Shown here: positions 1 through 5,828 of the stretch, piece after piece
How positions within the stretch are numbered: the stretch's first letter is position 1
Layout of the letters: each line of letters opens with the position of its first letter
Assembly (NCBI GenBank): GCA_023229765.1
Contig: JALNYO010000008.1
Span: 62,001-126,000 of the forward strand
DNA: 64,000 nucleotides
Source: Syntrophales bacterium
GTDB taxonomy: Bacteria; Desulfobacterota; Syntrophia; Syntrophales; UBA5619
Direction of reading: 5' to 3'
Notes under the pieces: model-generated
Told to the model about the DNA's origin: nothing
What the model saw: the letters and a program-made list of their open reading frames with translations, nothing else
Database searches by the model: none
Position numbers and translations under genes: made by a program

Positions 1-777
1 TCCATAGCAGCCGCTGTTTTTTCCTGTTACCCAGATGATGACTCTGTCGCCCGTTTTGATTTCTTTCTTGTGTTGGTTAACCGACCATGTTTTCAATGCC
101 CCATCCCGCAAAGCGCCGATCACATCGTAGTCCTTTGGATTGCCTTGGAAGATCCAGTAGCGCGGCTCATGCGTTTCGCTCTCTGTCTTCGTTAACATCC
201 CAGCAGCCATTCTCCGACCTTCCTCATTTCCCACAAGGAATTCGTTAAGAGCATCGGTGCGGTAAAAATTTTCAAACTGAGGGAACCAATTGATGAGTTG
301 CTGCTGCGCCTCGCGGACAACTTGGTAGCGTTTCACTATATCCGCCGGTAGGGTGATGTCGAAAAGCGCCAATGAGTCGGCGGTCTTGTTGTTGAGGATG
401 GAGAAACTTTTTTTGTCTACCCGGTTCAGATAGATGGTTGCGAGGCCGATGCCGAAATATTTGAAGGCTTTCGTTTCGGCAAGCCATTTCGACTCATCGA
501 AATCGGAGTCGAATGGATTAAAAACGAACGGATGAAATTGTTCATAATTGGTTTCAATGGTCTGCCGAAACTTAGTGCTCGACCGTTGACCACCGCTCTG
601 TAAGTGACCACCTTCGTGAGCGAACTTGTAGAAGAAATTGATAAAATCGGATTTGGACAATCCGGAAAGATAGTTCTTTGTAATCGTGTCGCTGTAATAG
701 TCCTCGTTCTTGGAATGGGGATTGCTCTCGAACCATTTAAAGAATGCATCGATCAGTTCTTGAGGTGGCTTTTTCAT
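1..777 (-). CDS. EVE-domain protein, McrB-like N-terminal part (partial)
   Basis: The frame is open from the ATG at 777 to the window edge, giving the first 259 residues of a longer protein. The last ~50 residues match the start of an EVE (PUA-like) domain, with the sequence YWIFQGNPKDYDV, then a Trp-x-Val-x-Gln-His element and a GDRVIIW strand. EVE domains bind modified bases, and this arrangement (a ~190-residue N-terminal region followed by EVE) is common in front of McrB-type AAA+ GTPases of modification-dependent restriction systems. The McrB motor itself would lie outside the window, so that part is inference. The start is supported by AGGAGG at 785-790, seven bases upstream. It is the downstream partner of the RhuM-Fic gene, 72 bases apart on the same strand, which suggests co-transcription in a defence block. 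Confidence 0.7.
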   Translation of the reverse strand, partial: MKKPPQELIDAFFKWFESNPHSKNEDYYSDTITKNYLSGLSKSDFINFFYKFAHEGGHLQSGGQRSSTKFRQTIETNYEQFHPFVFNPFDSDFDESKWLAETKAFKYFGIGLATIYLNRVDKKSFSILNNKTADSLALFDITLPADIVKRYQVVREAQQQLINWFPQFENFYRTDALNEFLVGNEEGRRMAAGMLTKTESETHEPRYWIFQGNPKDYDVIGALRDGALKTWSVNQHKKEIKTGDRVIIWVTGKNSGCYG

Positions 778-849
778 GGGTTATCCTCCTAATCGGGTGT
801 TCGCAGTCGATGTCCGCCCGCCGTACGCGGACCATCCTTATTCCCGCCA

Positions 850-1854
850 TCATTTCCTACCCGTAATCAAATTGACTACGACTTTCGCCAGAACGTCTTT
901 CTCTTCCGGCTTACTTTCTGCAATCATCAGCGTGATGGCGACCAGAGCATTGTCGGCAATGTGCCGGGAGCCGTCGGCGCAATAAAGGATACCGTTCTTC
1001 TCCATGAACCAGAGAAACAAGGCGGCGGCAATGCGCTTGTTGCCATCCACGAAACTATGGTTCTTTACCAGAAAATAAAGAAGATGCGCGGCCTTTTCTT
1101 CAAGGCTCGGATAGAGGTCTCTCCCGTCGAACGTCTGCATCACCGCCCCAAGCGAACCAGGCAGGCTGCCGTCTTTCTCTCTGCCAAAGAGCTCTGATCC
1201 TCCGAATTTGCAGCGCAACTGCTCGATAACGATTAAAGCCTCCTGATAATCAATACCTTTTGCCGCTGCCTTCTTCAAACGGGCAAGTGAAACCCGCTGG
1301 TGATCGTAATCGTCCAATAAGTCAAGGGCATAAGAATAATCCGTCACCACATGGAGAAGCGCCCTGGCCTGGTCTGATGTCACATCATACCGGTCCAGGA
1401 CCTGGCCGACCAGCTTAAGGGACTGGCGTAGTTCCTTTAAGCGGCGCTGGTTAACGGAATACCCCTTCAGAATATGGTCGCGCAAGGTCTGCGTCGCCCA
1501 GATGCGGAACTGTGTGCCGCGCTTGGAGTTGACGCGATAGCCCACGGAGAGGATGGCATCGAGGTTGAAGTTTTCGACCTGATAGGTTTTGCCGTCAGCG
1601 GCAGTTGTTGCAAAAAATGCAACAACTGAATCGCGCACCAACTCCTGTGATGAAAATACATTACGCAAGTGACGGGAAATAACCGATTTGTCGCGATCGA
1701 AGAGGGATGCTATCTGGTTTAAATTCAACCATAATGTGTCCTTTTCCAGCCGGACATCGAGACTTATCGTGCCGTCCGGGTTGTTGTAAAGCACTACGGC
1801 GCCGGTGCTATGTTTGCTGAGCGGTTCACTATGGATGCCGGATTGCTTCTTCAT
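850..1854 (-). CDS. RhuM / Fic-Doc fusion protein
   Basis: The 334-residue protein has an N-terminal RhuM-type domain (about residues 20-155; it begins with the Leu-Trp-Leu-Asn-x-Asn-Gln-Ile-Ala segment usual for that family). A C-terminal Doc/Fic fold carries HSFVDGNKR at about 266-274. In Fic/Doc enzymes this loop holds the catalytic His and the phosphate-binding residues for AMP or phosphate transfer onto target proteins; the Lys before Arg is Doc-like. RhuM-Fic proteins are widespread beside restriction and toxin-antitoxin genes, but their targets are poorly known. No small antitoxin of its own is visible next to it. I chose ATG 1854 rather than GTG 1857 because GGAGG (1861-1865) is six bases away from the ATG and only three from the GTG. 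It lies just upstream of the EVE-domain gene on the same strand. Confidence 0.82.
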   Translation of the reverse strand: MKKQSGIHSEPLSKHSTGAVVLYNNPDGTISLDVRLEKDTLWLNLNQIASLFDRDKSVISRHLRNVFSSQELVRDSVVAFFATTAADGKTYQVENFNLDAILSVGYRVNSKRGTQFRIWATQTLRDHILKGYSVNQRRLKELRQSLKLVGQVLDRYDVTSDQARALLHVVTDYSYALDLLDDYDHQRVSLARLKKAAAKGIDYQEALIVIEQLRCKFGGSELFGREKDGSLPGSLGAVMQTFDGRDLYPSLEEKAAHLLYFLVKNHSFVDGNKRIAAALFLWFMEKNGILYCADGSRHIADNALVAITLMIAESKPEEKDVLAKVVVNLITGRK

Positions 1855-2044
1855 CACAACCCTCCAGTGCGGTTGATCATTTCAGTGCGGGATGGATCCA
1901 TTGACAATCAAACCCCATTCTTTATTTACACTGCCCTTTGCACACTTCCAATCTGAAATCAATGAGGTCGCCCCAATGGGTATCGTATCGACTTGTATTT
2001 GCAGTGAATTTAAAATATAATTGAACAAAAAGGTATTTACATGT

Positions 2045-2374
2045 TTAGCGGCTCAGTTTAGCTCCAGCTATACGGTTTAAGCTGACGCCTGATTCCGCTG
2101 CCTGAATAGCAAGATTCCTATGAATTTCAGGAGGGACACGAACCATGAATTTACCGCTATATCTTTTACAGGCTATCGGTTGCGGGACTGCCTCACCGGC
2201 ATGCGTCATATCGTTGATAACACTCTCAATGGTCTTACGAATACCCTTCAAGGCCGACTCAGGCGTCTTATCCAACCAGCTCAAACTCGGGAACTCGGTG
2301 CATAAACCGACATATTCTTGATCATCATCAGACCAAGTTACGCGGTAAGTATAACGATCATTTTTCAGTGGCAT
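2045..2374 (-). CDS. hicB: HicB-family antitoxin
   Basis: A 109-residue protein with the HicB layout. The N-terminal half is the partly degraded RNase-H-like fold (YRVTWSDDDQEYVGLC, then a Pro-Ser-Leu-Ser-Trp element). The C-terminal half is a ribbon-helix-helix / HTH-like DNA-binding tail (VRVPPEIHRNLAIQAAESG, then SLNRI). HicB neutralises HicA and represses the operon. The start is the ATG at 2374, not an upstream TTG, because GGAGG stands six bases ahead of it inside hicA. It therefore overlaps the end of hicA by 17 bases, as expected for a translationally coupled toxin-first pair. Confidence 0.85.
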   Translation of the reverse strand: MPLKNDRYTYRVTWSDDDQEYVGLCTEFPSLSWLDKTPESALKGIRKTIESVINDMTHAGEAVPQPIACKRYSGKFMVRVPPEIHRNLAIQAAESGVSLNRIAGAKLSR

Positions 2375-2612
2375 CTTCAACCTCCAACTTGTCAATAGCC
2401 AAAAGTACCTGCTTTACCTGGTAGGCCCTGGCCTTATTATTCTGTATGTTGATCCGTGGGTCTCCTTGCCAAGGCATCTTGTATACGTGGTGACTTCCAT
2501 CCATTTGGCGCGCCTGCCCGAAATAATAAATACAGACTTTGCTTAAGTCAGCAAAGCGAACGTCCGCGGGTTTATTTTTCATCTGTATCAGAATATCTTC
2601 AACCTTGGCCAT
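2358..2612 (-). CDS. hicA: HicA-family mRNA interferase toxin
   Basis: An 84-residue basic protein of the HicA family, somewhat longer than the ~60-residue norm. The double-stranded-RNA-binding-like fold is marked by GSHHVYKMP, in which His41-His42 include the catalytic histidine. It is followed by a basic strand and a C-terminal helix (VKQVLLAIDKLE). HicA cleaves mRNA when free of HicB. It is the first gene of the hicAB pair and overlaps hicB. No clear Shine-Dalgarno sequence precedes its ATG, and a perfect 14-base palindrome lies 10 bases upstream. Confidence 0.83.
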   Translation of the reverse strand: MAKVEDILIQMKNKPADVRFADLSKVCIYYFGQARQMDGSHHVYKMPWQGDPRINIQNNKARAYQVKQVLLAIDKLEVEDATEK

Positions 2613-2622
2613 GTTTTTATAG

Positions 2623-2636
2623 TATCAATATTGATA
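2623..2636. promoter_or_regulatory. Perfect palindrome upstream of hicA, likely HicB operator
   Basis: TATCAATATTGATA is a perfect 14-base palindrome beginning 11 bases upstream of the hicA start codon. HicB antitoxins repress their own operon by binding such palindromes, so an operator role is likely. No binding evidence exists here. Confidence 0.5.
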
Positions 2637-2847
2637 TTTATGTGAAGCCGTTTATTTCAGCCCTGACCTCTGCGCATTTCCATCGGAATTCATTGGATTC
2701 GATTCATGAGCTAAATCGTTGACTTGTATTGAAGTCTTGGATGATTCAAAAAAAGAAAGCCTGTTGCTTACAGGAAGCACAAAAGCCCCCGCTCCTCCCT
2801 CAAAAATGCCACATTTCAAGCACAATATCCTTGATATACCTTGATGC

Positions 2848-3031
2848 AATTGCAAAACCATTTGTCATTCCCGAAAGCGAAGCTTAATGTTCATAATGTT
2901 TCTATCCCCGATAACAGCATTCGGGGACGAATATGGTTTTTCAAGCAGTTAGAACCAGATTATGAACATTAAACTTCGTTTTCCCGCTCAGAATCGTTGC
3001 GGGAATGACAAGAATGGGGAGTTTTGCGATT
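2848..3031. repeat. Repeat family R1, copy 1 (nested palindrome, MITE-like)
   Basis: The ends are inverted: AATTGCAAAACC followed by TGTCATTCCCG at the left, and CGGGAATGACA followed by GTTTTGCGATT at the right. Inside, CTTAATGTTCATAAT and ATTATGAACATTAA form a second inverted pair. Related copies lie at 10894-11057 and 30312-30434. No reading frame is contained. It occupies most of the 470-base gap between hicA and the Mut7-C gene; the rest of that gap (2637-2847) shows nothing I can assign. Confidence 0.8.
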
Positions 3032-3083
3032 ACCTCTACCTTGTTAAAAAAATTGCAACTTTGAACAGTGTATTTGAACAGCT

Positions 3084-3725
3084 TCAAAAAAATCCCAAAG
3101 CGCCTATCGCTCCAATATTAAGGGCAACGCCAAAGGCATCCATTCCCCTGCTCATTGATTGCCAATGGGTTCCCTGCCAGTAGAGACGGTGGCAGGCGGG
3201 GCATTCGGCAAAATGGTCCTGGGTGAGGAACACGTAGGGCGGGACACGGTCCTTCACCGTTTCTTTAGTACGTCCTTCCAGCCGCCGGTTGCATTCCAGG
3301 CAGATGGTGAAAGGACGGAGGCAGCCTTTTTCCAATTTTAAGGCGCGGATGACCTGCTGCACCTGTGCCGTAAAATGGTCGCTCTCAATGAGGACAGCCT
3401 TGATATGTCCAGCCACAATGACACGGCGTTTCATAATTCGCCGGTCACGGGTCAGAAGTATGCGTTTTTCATCCAAGGCAGCGGCGACTATCGCGGCATC
3501 GTCGGCGCCGGTAAAGAGGAGGGCATCAAAACCTGCCATGCGCAGCCACTTTGCCATTTTGCCCACATTATTATCGACGATAAATTTAAGCTCGGCGTCA
3601 ATCATCTTAGTAACGGCGGCGGAATTTGCACCTTTCGAACCATATTCAACGCTCTGGTCCGAACAATCAGATGGCATATTAGTATTTTGTTGGCGTCCTT
3701 TCAAGAGCATTAATGTTTGTGTCAT
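3084..3725 (-). CDS. Mut7-C family PIN-like RNase domain protein with zinc ribbon
   Basis: The 213-residue protein has the Mut7-C (DUF82) signature. A PIN-like core starts with FIVDNNVGKMAKWLR at about 48-62, followed by acidic residues near Asp75-76 and Asp85, and LLTRD ending at Asp94, which together form the presumed metal-dependent nuclease site. A zinc ribbon follows with CLEC at 142-145 and CPAC at 175-178. The family is named after the C-terminal domain of exonuclease Mut-7; its bacterial members are predicted ribonucleases with unknown substrates. The N-terminal 40 residues are not conserved-looking, so the true start could be the internal Met41 (3605). I kept ATG 3725, although AAGG lies too close to it to be a good ribosome site. 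The last ~20 residues are hydrophobic. Confidence 0.75.
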   Translation of the reverse strand: MTQTLMLLKGRQQNTNMPSDCSDQSVEYGSKGANSAAVTKMIDAELKFIVDNNVGKMAKWLRMAGFDALLFTGADDAAIVAAALDEKRILLTRDRRIMKRRVIVAGHIKAVLIESDHFTAQVQQVIRALKLEKGCLRPFTICLECNRRLEGRTKETVKDRVPPYVFLTQDHFAECPACHRLYWQGTHWQSMSRGMDAFGVALNIGAIGALGFF

Positions 3726-3854
3726 CCTTGTTTGAATAAAAGCAATTGATTATTTTTGGAAATTAGTTCACCCTCCGCCGATCTTTCATAACGCAAAAAA
3801 GGTGAGGACGTTTCCATTTGATCTTTAATTTTTAAAACTTTTGAGGGTTAAAGA

Positions 3855-4598
3855 GTGCACGCAAAACTCGATAACATCGCGATCGTCCTGAAGAGCCCGA
3901 AGTTTGCCGGGAATGTCGGCTCGGCGGCGCGGTGCGCCAAAAATATGGGCATAGCGGAGCTGATTGTTGTCGGCAACCGGGAGCTCGACGACGAGGAAAT
4001 GCGCAAGATGGCGACCCATGTCGCGGGCGATATCGTCGATGGCATCCGCCATTATGACACGCTCGACGAGGCGCTGGCCGAATTCAACTGGGTGGTTGGG
4101 ACGACGGCGCGGCAGGGGTGGGGGCGCGGGCCGGTGGTCTCGCCGCGGCAAATGGCCGAGCAGATCGTTAATGTGTCGCAAAAAAACCGGGTCGCCCTCC
4201 TCTTCGGCCCGGAGGACGCGGGGCTGACCAACGACGATTTGCGCTTCTGCCAGACGCTGGTCTCGATTCCGACCGCCGGCTTCAAATCGCTGAATCTCTC
4301 CCAGGCGACGATGGTCGTCTGCTACGAAATATTTGTCGCCCAACGGGAAGAAGCCGCCGGATTTAAACAAAAACTCGCCGAAGCAAGGGAACTGGACGGC
4401 ATGTACGCCCACCTGCAGGCAACCCTGTCGGCAATAGGCTTCCTGCTGCCGGAGAATCCCGATTACTGGATGACCCATATCCGCCGCCTCTTTTCCCGCA
4501 CCACGCTGCTGGCGCGGGAGGTAAAAATCATTCGGGGCATCTGCCGCCAGATCGAGTGGTACGGCGACCACAAGGAGCGGAAAACACCCCTGTTTTGA
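3855..4598 (+). CDS. trmJ: tRNA/rRNA 2'-O-methyltransferase, TrmJ (SPOUT) family
   Basis: A 247-residue SPOUT-superfamily methyltransferase of the TrmH group 1 / TrmJ type. The N-terminal motif NVGSAARCAKNMG (about 20-32) and the trefoil-knot motifs LLFGPEDAGLTN (115-126) and SLNLSQA (144-150) form the S-adenosylmethionine site. A helical C-terminal tail follows, as in TrmJ, which methylates the ribose at position 32 of several tRNAs. The start is GTG, chosen because GAGGG lies seven bases ahead. It is a monocistronic-looking housekeeping gene between the defence genes. Confidence 0.85.
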   Translation: MHAKLDNIAIVLKSPKFAGNVGSAARCAKNMGIAELIVVGNRELDDEEMRKMATHVAGDIVDGIRHYDTLDEALAEFNWVVGTTARQGWGRGPVVSPRQMAEQIVNVSQKNRVALLFGPEDAGLTNDDLRFCQTLVSIPTAGFKSLNLSQATMVVCYEIFVAQREEAAGFKQKLAEARELDGMYAHLQATLSAIGFLLPENPDYWMTHIRRLFSRTTLLAREVKIIRGICRQIEWYGDHKERKTPLF

Positions 4599-4665
4599 GC
4601 TTAGCGCCCCGTCGCAAGCGGGTAAGACTTATAAAAAATAACTGAAATTCGCAGAAGGTTTTCAC

Positions 4666-5121
4666 ATGACGAAAATACTCATTATCTATCACTCGCAGAC
4701 GGGAAACACCGCAAAAATGGCGCAGGCCGTCGCCGCTGGGGCCCGCCTCATTGACAATACGGAGGTTCTGCTAAGAAGGGCGCAGGAGGCCTCCTTGGAT
4801 GATCTGCTGGCGGCGGATGGTCTGGCAATTGGCACTCCGGAATACTTCGGATATATGTCGGGAATGATAAAGGATTTCTTTGACCGTACCTTTTATCCCG
4901 CCCAGGAAAAGGTTTTCAGAAAACCGTATGCGGTTTTTATCAGCGCCGGCAACGACGGCGCCGGCGCCCTGAAGAGCGTCGAGCGGATCGCCCTGGGCTA
5001 CAAGTTCAAAAAGGTGTCCGAGCCGGTACTTGCTTGCGGCGTGCCGACTGAGGACGTTCTGGAGCAGTGCCGCAACCTCGGAGGCGTGCTTGCCGGCGGC
5101 TGCCAGATGGGAATCTTCTAA
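4666..5121 (+). CDS. Flavodoxin-fold protein (FMN-binding)
   Basis: A 151-residue single-domain flavodoxin-like protein. The phosphate-binding loop is YHSQTGNTAKMA at 8-19 and the second flavin loop is around GTPEYFGYMSG. This family includes small FMN carriers and NAD(P)H:quinone reductase-like proteins; the exact partner cannot be told from the sequence. AGAAGG upstream of the ATG supports the start. It is preceded by trmJ on the same strand with a 67-base gap and followed by a 72-base gap and the toxin-antitoxin-restriction operon, to which it does not obviously belong. Confidence 0.75.
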   Translation: MTKILIIYHSQTGNTAKMAQAVAAGARLIDNTEVLLRRAQEASLDDLLAADGLAIGTPEYFGYMSGMIKDFFDRTFYPAQEKVFRKPYAVFISAGNDGAGALKSVERIALGYKFKKVSEPVLACGVPTEDVLEQCRNLGGVLAGGCQMGIF

Positions 5122-5157
5122 GGACAGTGCAGAAGAATTATTGCGTTAAGTATTCGA

Positions 5158-5198
5158 TTGATTTTCATTTAATTATCCGTTAACATCCGTAGCATGTT
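5158..5198 (+). promoter_or_regulatory. Candidate promoter and operator of the toxin-antitoxin-RM operon
   Basis: TTGATT (5158-5163) and TAACAT (5181-5186) are spaced by 17 bases, a fair sigma-70 pair. The -10 ends only seven bases before the toxin ATG and there is no Shine-Dalgarno sequence, so the transcript may be leaderless. AACAT (5182-5186) and ATGTT (5194-5198) form an inverted repeat across the -10 and the start codon, which would suit autoregulation by the downstream XRE-type antitoxin. All of this is inference from pattern. Confidence 0.4.
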
Positions 5199-5451
5199 CA
5201 CGATCAGATTCAGCAAACAGGCCAATAAAATCAAGGCAAAAATGCCCAAAATCATTGCCGGGCGGATTGACGCCGAGCTTGAATCGATTGCCGAAAATCC
5301 CACAACCTATCAAGGGGACTGGAAGCCGCTGCAAGGCTCACCTTTTTGGCGACTGCGCGTAGGGAATTGGCGGGCAATCTGTGAAATTATCAATGACGAA
5401 CTTATAATCTACGTCCTTAAAATCGGAGCGAGAGGAGACGTTTACAAATGA
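5194..5451 (+). CDS. RelE/ParE-superfamily toxin
   Basis: An 85-residue basic protein with the RelE/ParE fold pattern: an N-terminal strand FTIRFSKQANK, a helical hairpin, then PLQGSPFWRLRVGNWRAI with the Arg residues that form the core strands, and a final IIYVLKIGARGDVYK strand. RelE-type members cut mRNA on the ribosome, while ParE-type members act on gyrase; which applies here cannot be decided. It is the first gene of a tight operon and overlaps the antitoxin by four bases (ATGA). The toxin-first order is like higBA. No Shine-Dalgarno sequence precedes it. Confidence 0.82.
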   Translation: MFTIRFSKQANKIKAKMPKIIAGRIDAELESIAENPTTYQGDWKPLQGSPFWRLRVGNWRAICEIINDELIIYVLKIGARGDVYK

Positions 5452-5825
5452 ACATCCAGATCATCGAACATAACGGCGCACCGGAATATGCAATCGTCCC
5501 TTTTCGTGAATGGGAAACGATCATCGATCGTTTGGAAGAGATGGAAGATATTCGTGATGCCCGTACGATCTCTGTCGCAATTGCCGGCGGTGAAGAAACC
5601 TACCCGCATGAATTCGTCAAGCGCCTGTCGTCAGAGGAAAATCCTCTTAGGGTATGGCGTGAATATAGAAAACTCACACTGGCAACGCTGGCCAAGGAGT
5701 GCGGCGTATCAATCCCGGCCCTGTCCCAGATCGAAAACGATAAGCGCACCCCCAGCGTGGATTTGCTGCTGAGGCTCTCAAAGGCGCTCTGCTGCGACAT
5801 GGAGGACCTGATCCGGGGAGATTAG
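5448..5825 (+). CDS. XRE-family antitoxin with Phd-like N-terminus
   Basis: A 125-residue two-part protein. Residues 1-60 (AIVPFREWETIIDRLEEMED) look like the YefM/Phd type of antitoxin N-terminus. Residues ~70-120 form a classic Cro/C1 helix-turn-helix (TLATLAKECGVSIPALSQIE). It is expected to bind the toxin and repress the operon. It overlaps the toxin gene by four bases and is followed after three bases by the restriction gene. In this position it could also act like a controller (C) protein timing restriction, which is inference. Confidence 0.82.
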   Translation: MNIQIIEHNGAPEYAIVPFREWETIIDRLEEMEDIRDARTISVAIAGGEETYPHEFVKRLSSEENPLRVWREYRKLTLATLAKECGVSIPALSQIENDKRTPSVDLLLRLSKALCCDMEDLIRGD

Positions 5826-5828
5826 CGA

